64,000 bases of DNA from Typhlomys cinereus. Its lineage: Eukaryota > Chordata > Mammalia > Rodentia > Platacanthomyidae. The notes under the pieces were generated by a model that was not told where the DNA came from, made no database searches, and saw nothing but the letters and a program-made list of their open reading frames with translations. Position 1 is the stretch's first letter; each line of letters starts with the position of its first letter. Position numbers and translations under genes: made by a program. The DNA lies in assembly GCA_023101885.1 (NCBI GenBank), contig JALPQD010000017.1:1533428-1597427 (forward strand), given 5' to 3'. Below, one piece after another: positions 23,271-33,576 of the stretch.

Positions 23271-24260
23271 CGTGTCACTCACTAGTGAGCAAAGACAATT
23301 TCCTAATATCCGCGTTGAGGCTTCCTGTGCTTCCGCAGCTGCCCAGCGGGTACCTGGAGTGGTTAGTGTTCTGATGTTGGGGCGAGAGGGGAGAGAGATG
23401 GGAGGGGTGTCCCCCGAGTGTGATAGGGATGAGAAAAAGAAACACAAATAGGACCTGCATGTCAGGTCAGTCTCCGTACTTTGAAAACCCACCCAGCCTT
23501 AAAGACTTCTCTGCAAGAACACGGTTGAAGGGGCCTAGCCGCCGAGTAGCTTCAGAATCCTCAGGTCCGAGGCCAGTAAATCCCACGGCAGATGAGAGAC
23601 TCTAGAGGTTGACTTCTGCTTCAGGCTCGGGGATACCAGACTCCACAATTACCCTCAGGCATCGGACTCGGCTCCTCGCCACCACGGGTGGGATTTGCAC
23701 CCACTGTTCTGAGTTTTTTCAGTGCCCGAGCCCAGCCCCCTCCTGGCTCTGTCTCCATGACTGCCTCGCACAGCTGTCTCTCCCGGGGCGATGCTAGGTG
23801 GTCTCCAGGCGTCCTAAGCTGGGTGTACTCCCCCTTCCGGGCTGCAAAGTAGCTCAGTCTCCAGTGATGGATGCCCTCTCATGATGGCACCTGGCTACAG
23901 CCTCTGAAACAGGGAGCTGGGAGCCAGGCCTCCCTCCACTGCTGTCCCCTGGGCGGGCTCCTGGGAAGCCCCCCGCTGGGATCCAGCTGGGAAGGCTGTG
24001 GGCTGGTGCCCAGGGTGGGCCTGCCTGGGCCCGCCTTTGGGAGACTTCAGCGGCGGGCAGCCGTGTACCCCAGCAGTAGTCTCCTCGCTCCTGCTTGCTG
24101 CCCCCCTTCTCTTCCACCTTGGCGCTCTTTGGTTTGGAAGTGAGGCTTGCAGTCGCTCTCACTCTTCGTTCCCGTGTCCCAAGGTGGCGCACCTGCGCGT
24201 CTTGCCTGGAGGCCTGCGGGGCCTCATCAGTTGCTCTCACGTTTTTGTTTTAAATAAAAT
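23271..24260. other. GC-rich block, no gene recognised
   Basis: GC content rises sharply here and drops back to very AT-rich sequence at about 24245. CpGs are present (GCCGCCGAGTAGC, GCGCACCTGCGCGTCTTG) but less dense than at 7 kb. The block ends with GTTTTAAATAAAATTCAC, containing AATAAA. A plus-strand terminal exon or an old retrocopy is conceivable, but no protein similarity is visible. Frames of 90-128 codons on both strands are Pro/Gly/Arg-rich. Confidence 0.4.
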
Positions 24261-24787
24261 TCACTAGGATTTTTCAGTTTTTAATTTTTTCTACCTTCTT
24301 AAATCAGTTTTTTTAAAAATCGTTTAAATCTTTCCTTTTTATTAATTCATATTTCCTATTTTCTTTTGGTTTAAGTGAAATTTTATTTTATTTCATTTAA
24401 GTGAAATGATCTGTCTTTATTTTTACTGAAAGTGTTGAAATATTTTTTGAACTTAGGCTGTTACATATATCTCCTTTATTCTAACATAAATTATTATTTT
24501 TTTCATCATTTTATAAGCAATATTTTACTTCATCTCAGGTTATTTTGAATATAAACTTTCAGAAGCTGAATTTTAACTTTTATTTTTTCTAGTTGCATTA
24601 GCTTACAATCTGTACGACCTGAAAAATTTCTACTTTCTGAAATATGGTGAAGTTTTTATAGTCAAATATTTAACGAAATATATTCAAAGGGATAGCTTTC
24701 TTTCTTTTTGTAAGGTATATTACCTATTTATCTAGCTATTCTGTATGTGGAGATATATAATCATATTTCTGGTGTCTTTATTTTTTT
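24261..24787. other. Very AT-rich DNA
   Basis: About 500 bases of T/A-dominated sequence with no repeat family recognised. Confidence 0.5.
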
Positions 24788-25031
24788 AAACTTTATTTAT
24801 TTTGTGTGTGGGAGATGTGCACTGGTGTGTACCTGTGGAGGACCAAGGATGATTTCGGGAATCATCCTGGATTACTTCTACCTTCTTTTTGCTTCACTCT
24901 GGGATTTCCCAGGCTCCACCCACCAGAGCGGGAAGAGCAGACCGCACCATTTCCACAGGTGCTTTTACATGGCACCTGGAATGGCAATGACCTTCTGCTT
25001 GCGAGCCAGAGTCTTAATCTCTTAACGCCTC
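24788..25031 (-). mobile_element. CA-tailed tRNA SINE (older copy)
   Basis: Starts TTTAAACTTTATTTATTTTG, contains TACCTGTGGAGGACCAAGGA, GGAATCATCCTGGATTACTTC, GATTTCCCAGGCTCCACCC and an eroded antisense head at TCTTAATCTCTTAACGCC. The CA tail is nearly lost. Confidence 0.85.
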
Positions 25032-26505
25032 TAATTACTCATATTCTATTGTAGAGTAACGTCTATTTGTTCTTGCAGACCTTCGACTCATAAGTCATTC
25101 TCCAGGAGTTATTCTGCCAGTGAGCATTACTAAGGGCAGATATCTAATTAAAACTATAAGATTTGCTTTGGGATCACAATGATTTCATGCACATTAGACA
25201 ATTATAATTCCTTCAGTAAAATAGGCCTTTTATATAAAATTTAGGTTGAAATATTAAATTTACTGTGAAGGGGCATTATTCAATTATTTATTTTAGATTT
25301 CTTTCATGGATATCATTAAGATTTTATATCAAATTATCAACTTAGGTAAAAATTTATTTTTAATTACTGACATTAAAAGAACAAATGCAAATGAAGGTGT
25401 GCTGATAGCATTAGACTAAAAGCATGCTACAATAATGAGTCTCTTGGAACTTTTTCTAGCTGAATAATTTAGTTAAATAAAATCATTAGTTCCTTTTATT
25501 TTTGCAAAGTAGACAATCCACACAATTTTCACTGTACAACGTATGTGACTTCTACATCCCAATGGAGTTTTCATGACATGTACTTAGAAATACTGGCAGA
25601 TGTAGGTTAATACACAATTCCCTTTCATAAGTTAGCTGGAAAGGGAGAACTGACAGAAATGGTGACTATTGGAAGAAGGCTCTGGATGGCAAAACATTAG
25701 AATATTTCGCCTTCTGTTGAGGACTGAGGTGCTGTAAAGCAATGAGCTGTGCCTCGCTCATTCGCATTGCATGCTGTGTCACCTAAGGGAAATAGCAACG
25801 AGTCACCTCCAGGAAGCATCAACACGCTGTGGCAATTTAATGTTGGCAAGGGATGACAAAGATGATTTTAAATTCAAGATGTGTCGGGAGGCAGACGAGC
25901 AACGCAGAGCAGCCCTGGAGGGCATGTGTTGAGTGCCGGGCATGGAGACAGGGGTCGTGCTCAGTAGCATCAGCAATTGCACACTGGACAAAAAGGCATC
26001 TACAGAGGCAGGTCTGTAGACCAGGTCCCCAATAAGATGTTCCACATGATGCTAGGATTGGTCTTTAGCTGAGTTCTCCCAGGTAAAGATGCAACCTGCC
26101 TCCTTGCTGGGCTTTCCAATCGTTCCTACCAGAACTGTCAGCCATTCACCTTTCTGTGCTTCAGTCTCTCTTCAGTACTTAGGAGCGCTGCGTCTTGCTC
26201 CCCGGCCTGCCACAAATCAGTTTCCACTTCTCTGTCATGGGTGCGTGTCTACCTCCACCCCCGCCGCCCTCGTCTGGTGGTCAGGAGCTGTCAATCTTTG
26301 TCTTCCTGGAGCTCTGAGCAGCTGAGGCAGGAATACTACCCCCCCCCCAGCTCTGTCTTATTTTTCAGGACTGTCTGTGCTTCCCCTACATGCCTATCAA
26401 ACTTCCTCCCCCTCTTCTTGACCCTTCCTTAGTTTCTCCTTCAATACTGATGCTTTTAGCAGTCTCATCCTCCCACGGTTCCAATTACGACATACACTTT
26501 TTTTG
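25032..26505. other. Unassigned DNA with conserved-element candidate
   Basis: The 25110-25700 part is AT-rich but complex, with an exact octamer ATGCAAAT at 25385-25392 and several TAATTA-like sites (ATCTAATTAAAAC, TTTTAATTACTG). The 25740-26440 part has moderate GC and a C-run at 26340-26349. No gene or repeat recognised. Confidence 0.4.
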
Positions 26506-26515
26506 GCATGTGTGG

Positions 26516-26556
<41 letters not shown>

Positions 26557-26756
26557 TAGATGAGAGCACTATGTGTATCTGTGGAGGCCCAAGAATGACT
26601 TAGGGAAGCATCTTGGATTATTCTACCTCATTATTGCTTTGTTCTGGGATTTCACAGGCTCTGCCTTCCAGGGCTGCAATTGTCGGCTGAAGCCATTTCT
26701 GCCTGGTTGTATTCTGAACTCAGGTCTTTTGCTTGCAAGGCAAAGGCTGAACCACG
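26506..26756 (-). mobile_element. CA-tailed tRNA SINE (older copy)
   Basis: (TG)n tail at 26517-26550, then TATCTGTGGAGGCCCAAGAA, TTCTGGGATTTCACAGGCTC, CTGCCTTCCAGGGCTGCAAT and CTTGCAAGGCAAAGGCTGAACC. The terminal head is truncated. About 20 bases in the middle of the body are missing relative to other copies. Confidence 0.88.
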
Positions 26757-27191
26757 TCTTTATTTTTCCAAGGGGACTTCAAATCTTAAATCCAGACTCT
26801 CGGTCAATGTCTGTACCTGACATATCAGCAACACCTCAAGGTTCCGTGTACGGAGGTCACCATCGCAGACCTGCTTCCTTGTCACTGATTCGTGTGAGCC
26901 ACGATCTTGTAGCAGATACCCCATAGCATTTTGTAAGTGGCTTTATTAAAACATCTATCACTCTGTATTGCAAGCATCTTTCTTTTTTCTGTCTTCCTCT
27001 CAATGCCCAAAGGTCGAGCACATTGCTGTCACAGAAGAAATCATGGAACATTCCAAACTTCCAGGAAGGCTGCCAGAATGTCTGGAGCTAGATCAGTTGT
27101 TTTTGAATTTGAGTTTAAAAATGCTCCGTAAAGCATATTTACCTCTGATGATGAAAGTGATTGGGTTTCTTTGTGTTTAAAACTTGTTAGA

Positions 27192-27476
27192 GGGGCTGGA
27201 GAGGTGGCTCAGGGGTTAAGTCTCTGCCTTGCAGGCGGAAGGTCCTGAGTTCGGATCCTAGACCCCACATATAGACGCTGGGCCAAAGCAGGGGCAGCCT
27301 GCGTTTCTGGTCCTGGTAGGGCGGAGCCTGTGAATCCCCGGGCAGTGTAAACAAGGAGGAGGTGGAGGCGTCCATGGTGGTTCCCGGATTCGTCCGTGGT
27401 TCTACCCCCCCCTCCACACACACACATACATACACACACAAGCACAATTGAATAAATAATAATAAAAAAATTTAAA
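27192..27476 (+). mobile_element. CA-tailed tRNA SINE, young subfamily, intact
   Basis: Head GGGGCTGGAGAGGTGGCTCA, B-box GAGTTCGGATCCTAGACCCC, body with GCGTCCATGGTGGTTCCCGG and ATTCGTCCGTGGTTCTACCC, short CA/TACA tail and an AATAAATAATAATAAA end. A 13-base duplication, AAAACTTGTTAGA, lies at 27179-27191 and 27477-27489. It is close in sequence to the 11023 copy. Confidence 0.95.
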
Positions 27477-27509
27477 AAAACTTGTTAGAAAGTATTTGAA
27501 ATTATGTCT

Positions 27510-28170
27510 TGAAAACAATCAACTTTTGGTATATTTCCTAGCAGCAAAATATGCCATTTATAAGTTCACAATACACATACATATACACATACCTCAAACA
27601 AGATATATATTTCCATTACTACAAATGTTTCTCTCTTATATCTCTATAATTCAATTGTCAGGAACTTTCAATGTGCTTTCTGTCTTTATAATTATTTTTT
27701 GTCTATTTTTAAATTTTCTATACATGGAATCAAGTAATTTGTAATCATTTTAGTAGGTTTTTTGGTTTAATATATATTTTTGGAATTCATCCATATTGTT
27801 GCATATATCATTGATTCACTCCATTTTATTACTAATATTCCATTGTAGATACGTACCACAATTTTTTGATTTACCTGTTGATAGCTATTTGGGTTGTGTT
27901 CAGTTTGGAAGTATTATATACATAGCTGCTGTGAGTTCTAATGTATAAGCCTTTATGTGAACATGAATTTTTGCTTTGTTCTGGGTGAGAAAATTTCAGA
28001 TACCTTTCATTCTTTCCTACACTGGGAGTTACTATTTCTTTTCAAGGTTTAGATATCCAGTTCAGTGTGTAGTGATATTTTCTTGTGATTTGAACTTTCA
28101 CTGTGTCTAACCGTGTTAAGGATGGCCTTTTGCTATGATGCTTGTATGTGCTGGTTACTATTGCCTTACG
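27510..28170 (+). mobile_element. Old L1 (L1M-type) 3' UTR
   Basis: GGAATTCATCCATATTGTTG, CATATATCATTGATTCACTCC, TAATATTCCATTGTAGATACG and CCTGTTGATAGCTATTTGGG follow the order of the familiar mammalian L1M 3' untranslated region. The copy is about 15-25% diverged by eye, so it predates the rodent-specific SINEs. Confidence 0.8.
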
Positions 28171-29189
28171 GCTGCATTGGACATTATTTGAACAAGATGA
28201 ACACTGAGTAGGACCCAATCCTTTCTAGTAGTGGCAAGATTATACCCTCAGAATCAAAGTCGAACTTAGATATTTGTAGTCAATTACTTACTACGCCTGC
28301 CCCAAACTTTATTTAACAGAACCGGTAATGCCCAGTCCCAGGCCTGCTTTTTGGTTTTAAAATAATAATCAAGCAGTTTCTAGCACAGTGCCTAAAATGA
28401 GAAGTTCAAGACATAATACCTTCTATTACTTTCAGTAAGCTATCTGAATGGGCAGGTTGCAGCGTTGGAACACCGTGCTCCTACGAATAAAAACACAAGA
28501 AGCACCTGGTTTCTAAAAGCATGTTGCTGAGAAAGATCTTCACAAGTGGTGTGAGTTTGAAAAATATAACCCAAGAATTTTCAGTGTATCGACATTCATT
28601 TTGACTGAGCGGTGCCTCAGGGCATCTCACCGAAGGCTCCCTGGTGCTATTGAAGAGAACTACTCTGGTCTCTAAGAAAGAATCGCTCAGCCTGCCCCAG
28701 AGACCATTACAGTTGAGTTCTCATTCATTTACTTGAATTATTTATAAAAATAATCAGCGTTATGCGCTGGATCTTTTTCAAGTTTCAGTGTTGTATTATT
28801 GGCCCTAAGGTCTCCACATGCCAGACGAGCACGCTCCTTCTGAACTACAGGCTTCAGCTTGCTTTTGCTGAGACAGGGTCTTGCTCCGCTTTCTGTGGAT
28901 CTGTCATGCAGATGTGGCCGGAGCTAGGACATATCTGGTCTTGGTCTGGCTGTGTCTTTGGCAGGCTCCATCTTGATTATGAAGCCACCCAGGCATGTGA
29001 GCACTCAGCAAATAGCCGATGGATGACTCGCCAGTGAATGAAATGGCAAGGACAAAATTTCTGCGATAAGAGAGAAACATGATGGCCCTTTCCAGGAACG
29101 GTGAGTTGTGGAATGTGGTGCTGGACCAGAACTGTAAGACCAGATCCGCTGAGCACCCTCTGTGAGTAATTTACTCTTCGACATTTGCC
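28171..29189. other. Unassigned DNA
   Basis: No gene seen. TTTGCTGAGACAGGGTCTTGC at about 28863 hints at an antisense B1, but the flanking sequence does not support a full element. Confidence 0.4.
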
Positions 29190-29340
29190 TACCAAACTCT
29201 CCGAGCCCCCAAGCAGCCTTGTGAGGTCAGTCCTGTTATCATCCCCCACTTTAGGGATGGGGAGGCGGAGAGTCAGGCAGATTAAGAGCACATGTCAGTC
29301 AGTGATAGAACACAGATGGGCTCTGGGTTGGAGTCTCCTC
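29190..29340 (-). mobile_element. MIR SINE
   Basis: CCTGTTATCATCCCCCACTT followed by TAGGGATGGGGAGGCGGAGAG, CAGTGATAGAACACAGATGG and TGGAGTCTCCTCTCACG matches antisense MIR in order (ATTATCCCCATTTTACAGATGAGG, then AGTGGCAGAGCTGGGATT). Confidence 0.75.
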
Positions 29341-29864
29341 TCACGTCCTGGACAGGGCTAAATTGTGGAGATCGTCAAGCCAGGGGGTTGAGAGAGCAGA
29401 CTGTTCCTCTTTGTGTTTTGGGGAGATCACTGTGGGGAGGGTAGAAAAGGACAAAAGGAAAAGCAAGAGAACTCAGCGGGGAGACTTTCAATTCACTCCC
29501 AGCAAGAGATAAGGGCAGAGGTGCCAAATCAGGCCGAAAGCATCCAGGAAAAGGTTTCCTAGGAGGAGATGGAGCGCAGGGACTCAGTTCGTGGGTGTAA
29601 AAGAAGGGAGGCCCGGGTGAGTCAGGGGACGGATGTGCGGTTTAGATGTCTGGTATCCTGTTCCCTTCTCGACCTTCCAACACCAGCGCTGCCGTGGGCC
29701 AAGTTCTTCATTCCTGTGACCTGTGAGAGTCAGAACTCAGCACATAGAAGTGTCAGGGCTGAGAGCGACTCACGAGGACACGCCTCGTCATGCATGTGAC
29801 CCCTGAGGACATGCCGCATCATGCATGCATAGGTCTCCTGTGAGACCCATATTTTAGTTTCTGC
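29341..29864. other. Unassigned DNA
   Basis: Moderate GC with a small direct repeat CATGC(AT)ATGC near 29820. No gene or repeat family recognised. Confidence 0.4.
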
Positions 29865-30425
29865 CAGTGGGGAGGAACATGCAGTATTTATTTTTCTGTG
29901 CCTTGCTTACTGCTTCACTGAACACAATCCTTTCTGATTCCATTCATCTTGACATGAGATTTCATTTTCGTGAATGAATAATATTCCTTTGTGCACATCA
30001 CATTTTCTTTACCTATTGCATATCAATAGATACTTTGGTCAGTTCCATAGTTGGACGGTCTCAAATAGCGCGGTGCACATTCAAGTGACGGCATCTCTTT
30101 GCTCTCATGAGCTGCTTTACTCTGAATACATGTTAAGCAGAGTAGACTGCTGGGTCACACAATGGCTTCATTTTTAGTTGTTAAAGGAAACTCTATCATT
30201 TTCCCATAATGGCTGCATTAATTTACAGTCCTTCAAACAGTGTAGTAAGGGTTTCCCTTTCTCCAAATCATTGCCAGCATTTCTTATTATTGTCTTTTTG
30301 ATAATTGCTATTCCGACTGGAGTTGTGGTTTGATTTGTATTTTTCTGAAAGCTCACGTTACTGAGTGTTTGGTATACTTGCTGACTTTTTGTTTGTCTTC
30401 TTTTGAGAATTCCCTGTTCAGACCA
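29865..30425 (+). mobile_element. Old L1 (L1MA-like) 3' UTR
   Basis: GATTCCATTCATCTTGACAT, AATAATATTCCTTTGTGCAC, CACATTTTCTTTACCTATTG, GACTGCTGGGTCACAC, CATAATGGCTGCATTAATTT and CTTTTTGATAATTGCTATTCC appear in the same order as the mammalian L1 3' untranslated region. It is less diverged than the 27510 copy and probably belongs to a different L1 subfamily. Confidence 0.88.
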
Positions 30426-31189
30426 TACCCTCCACTTTTAATCAAGGCAGGCTCCTACCAGTAAGTCAGACTACCCTGTGACAGACAGCTCACAATGTAA
30501 AATCCAGGCAAGAAGAGCCTGAAATTGAGCTCTTCTCTCTAAGTGGTTCTTTTGTCTCCAGCTAGCTAGATAGCTGGTCTCAGGAAGATGCTAACCAACA
30601 AATAATGGTGTCCAAAAGAATCCTCCCAGTCCAATGAAAGACTATGTCTCTTTTCCTCTGAAGGTTGCCCTGTCCTAAGTGGGGGTTGTATATACTCAGC
30701 TGAATAAAAAGTAGCTTGGTCTTCAATCTTTTAATAATAGAACACATGGCATAAATTAGACCGTATGCTCTAAACAACTCTGAAATTATAAACACTGCCT
30801 AGTCAAAGCTTTTCTTTTAATGATGCCCCGATGCGGCTGGCATGGCCCAGTGATTCCAGTCAGTGTTATTTTACTTGAAAGGAGGAATTTCTAAAAGTCT
30901 CTCTAAGAAGAAAATGTCTTCCCGATAGATTTCACGAAGCGTCTTGCTGCAGTGTCTCGTCTCCATGTTCTGCCTGTGGCCAAGGCCAACCGCAGATCGA
31001 TGAGAAGGGTATGGAGAAGAGGAGGCACGTGACCCCAGAGAAACTGCAAACTGAATCTGGACCCAGGATCAAGTCAGTGGAGGTCGTGACTGAATAAGAC
31101 ATTCAGGGCTCTGAGCCTTTAACCCAGTCTTTCTACACAGGTTCCCCAGCATAGGTCTGGGAACAGGGCAGCAGAGAGGCATCTCGAAT
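30426..31189. other. Unassigned DNA
   Basis: No repeat or gene recognised. Confidence 0.45.
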
Positions 31190-31425
31190 AACATTGATTG
31201 TTTATTTATCGACGGTGATAGAGAGGGAGAAAGATTGAGAGATGGAGGAAAGAGGGAGCGCGTGAGAAAGTGAGCATATACCTTCGATGGCACATGGGTG
31301 GAGGGAGGAATATGAACTTCTGAAGTCACTTCTCTCCCTCTGCCAATGTGGGCTTGCAGGAATCGAACTTAGGTCACCAGGTTTGCCAGCAGGTGGCTTA
31401 CCTGCAGTTAACATGCTGGTTTCAA
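31190..31425 (-). mobile_element. tRNA SINE with GA-rich tail (tentative)
   Basis: TTTATTTATCGACGGTGATAG, a GA-rich stretch (AGAGAGGGAGAAAGATTGAG), and then TGTGGGCTTGCAGGAATCG with AACTTAGGTCACCAGG and TTAACATGCTGG at the end. The last part looks like an antisense tRNA B-box and head. This may be a second B2-superfamily SINE with a GA tail rather than a CA tail. Single copy here, so moderate confidence. Confidence 0.5.
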
Positions 31426-31496
31426 CAGAACTCTTCTCGAATGATAATAATATTGACTTCACTTGGGGCAGTCTTTCAGTAAGTGTTTATTCTTTT

Positions 31497-31511
31497 TTAA
31501 AGATTTTAGTA

Positions 31512-31555
<44 letters not shown>

Positions 31556-31781
31556 GGCACTGTGTGCACCTGTGGAGGTCCAAAAGTGACTTTGGGAATC
31601 ACCCTGGATTGCTTGTTCCTCCTCTTTGCTTTGCTCTGGAGTTTCCCAGGCTCCTCCCACCAGGGCCAGAAGCGCCCGGCTGCCACCATTTCCACCTGGC
31701 AATTCATGTGGGGTCTGGAATCTGAACTTAGAATCTTCTCCTATGAGGCAAAGGTTTGACCTCTGAGCCATCACTTCAGCC
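31497..31781 (-). mobile_element. CA-tailed tRNA SINE inserted in MIR
   Basis: (TG)n(AG)n tail at 31510-31555, GCACCTGTGGAGGTCCAAAA, GTTTCCCAGGCTCCTCCCAC, CATGTGGGGTCTGGAATCTG, antisense head CTGAGCCATCACTTCAGCCC. A 17-base exact duplication, CAGTAAGTGTTTATTCT, occurs at 31477-31493 and 31782-31798. The duplicated target itself looks like the 3' end of the MIR that continues downstream. Confidence 0.95.
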
Positions 31782-31798
31782 CAGTAAGTGTTTATTCT

Positions 31799-32035
31799 AT
31801 GAGAGACAACGGGTCAAATGCTTTATGACAACTACCTTGTGTAAATGCTAGCATATACTAGCAATTTAATTCTAGATATGTACTATTACTATCTCCCCGT
31901 TATGCATAGAACCTGGGACTCAAAGAAGTTTTACTTGGCCAAAGTTCACACAGCAAATGCTTGGAAGTCAGAATTCTAACCCAGGCCAGTCTGATTCAAA
32001 GACTGTGCAATGAGCTATTCATAGCTTTGCCACGC
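31799..32035 (-). mobile_element. MIR SINE interrupted by younger SINE
   Basis: TACTATTACTATCTCCCCGT, CTTGGCCAAAGTTCACACAG, CAAATGCTTGGAAGTCAGAA and ACCCAGGCCAGTCTGATTC closely track antisense MIR. The 3' terminal part (AAGTGTTTATT) lies before the SINE at 31477-31493. Confidence 0.88.
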
Positions 32036-32068
32036 TTCCTCCAAGGGGATGCTTAAAGAATAGGTGTA

Positions 32069-32184
32069 TGGGTCCGGTGAGATGGCTCAGGGGGTAAAGG
32101 ACTTCCTGCCAAGCCTGACAACCTGAATTCAATTCCCAGAATGCAGCTTCTACAAATAGGTTCTGACTTTCACACGTGTGCACG

Positions 32185-32228
<44 letters not shown>

Positions 32229-32250
32229 GCACGCACACACACATGCACAC
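32069..32250 (+). mobile_element. B2/B3-type SINE with CA tail
   Basis: Head GGGTCCGGTGAGATGGCTCA followed by GGGGGTAAAGGACTTCCTGC, B-box-like CTGAATTCAATTCCCAGAAT, then TTCTGACTTTCACACGTGTG and a (CA)n/(GCAC)n tail to 32249. This body differs from the main CA-tailed SINE and resembles B2/B3 elements. Confidence 0.8.
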
Positions 32251-33549
32251 GGTTGTGAACAGCATATGCTACAGAGGGGCTAGGGACTGATTCTGGGGTC
32301 AGAGGAGTGGATCATTCCAGCTCTTATAACTAGATCGTACATGTCTCAAGATACCCATAAGGTAGCATTTACTCACGATACTGAAGATGCATGCTGGAGA
32401 GTGAAGTTGGACAAATAACTCATCGGTGGCTATTGCAGTGAGAGTCTCTTCCTTCGATGCTGTCCGCATCAAAGGCATGTGGTAAGGCTTCAGTGCCCAA
32501 ACCTCTGAGTCTCTGAGGCTCTGAGTTCCTTCATACGGCAAATCTTCCTCTGCCACATGCGCTGGCTGCATGAAAGTCTCTTCTCTGTGCAGTTTACATG
32601 CCAAGTAGTGACTGTTCTACCATATACGAGCAAGAGTTACAGTATAAACAAAGGCAATCGAGACACACGAGAGGGTGAGAAGAATCATAAAACAATGTGG
32701 AGTAGGTACAGGAAAAATGAAGGAAGTTTTAAGGAGCTGCAGGAAAAGGAACCTGCATCTGCCTTTAACTCGAGGAACACAGGCCAGTGTAGGTTGACTC
32801 TGCTAGTTGACAGCCTCAGGAAGGAGGGAGCAGACAACTGTGGTTTCTGATTGCTCCTTCTCCACTTGATCATTATTAAAGATGAGTGAGATGCGTCTGC
32901 CCACTTGCACTTTAGCCAGCGACAAGGCGGCAAACACCAAGCCTCTTCCAGGTGCTTGGCATGGCGAGAAGCAGCCACATTGTCACCAGAGCCAGAGCTG
33001 GGCAAATTCGAAAGTTTCCATCCCACGTGGTGCTGTTACATCTTAACTCATGGAGACCCCTCACTCACAAGGATTTTCTCGTCTCCCCAGGGAGCCTTTG
33101 TGAGAAGTGTGGAAGCTTCTTGCATACAGCTTGGGCTTCTCAATCAATCCCATCCCATAGCTGCTGTGTGGGAAGTGGAATAAGTGGCTTTGCCTCCCTG
33201 AGTCTGTTTCCCTGCATGTGAGAGAAGAATGAAAGCTACTTGAATATACATACATTTATATATATGCAGTATTTTCCAAATTTTAAAATGGTATATAAAT
33301 CATAATTAACAGTTAAAACTCTTTCTGGCTAGCTATCTCTGCTTTTCCAAAACTGCTTCTACATAAAATTCCATTGCAGAGATAGGAGGAGGATGGATTT
33401 GTTTTCAGAGATTTGGGTTTTTTACAACATAGAAGCTCTTGAAAGGTAAATTTCCTTTCTGTCCATATCCCATTTCCTGAAGCTTCCAGAACTGCAGCGC
33501 CTGACAGTATTGCGGCAGTCATGACTAGAACATCGGAATAGAGATCACC
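32251..33549. other. Unassigned unique DNA
   Basis: Complex moderate-GC sequence. Frames of 90-113 codons are present on both strands, none with a recognisable domain. TTTTCTCGTCTCCCCAG at 33074-33090 resembles a splice acceptor, but no coherent exon follows. Confidence 0.4.
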
Positions 33550-33576
33550 AAAAAAAAAAAAAAAAAAAAAAAAAAA
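33550..33576. repeat. Poly(A) tract
   Basis: An uninterrupted A run of about 27 bases. It may be the tail of a retroposon, but the 300 bases upstream do not match an element I know. Confidence 0.95.

Noticed and set aside
22956..23492. 178-codon minus-strand frame
   Set aside because: It crosses a change in composition, has no recognisable motif and no initiation or splice support.
28855..28960. Antisense B1 near GAGACAGGGTCTTGC
   Set aside because: Only one short motif matches. The rest of the expected B1 sequence is absent.
33550..33576. Poly(A) tract as the tail of a processed pseudogene
   Set aside because: Upstream 300 bases show no coding similarity that I can recognise and no matching target-site duplication was found.
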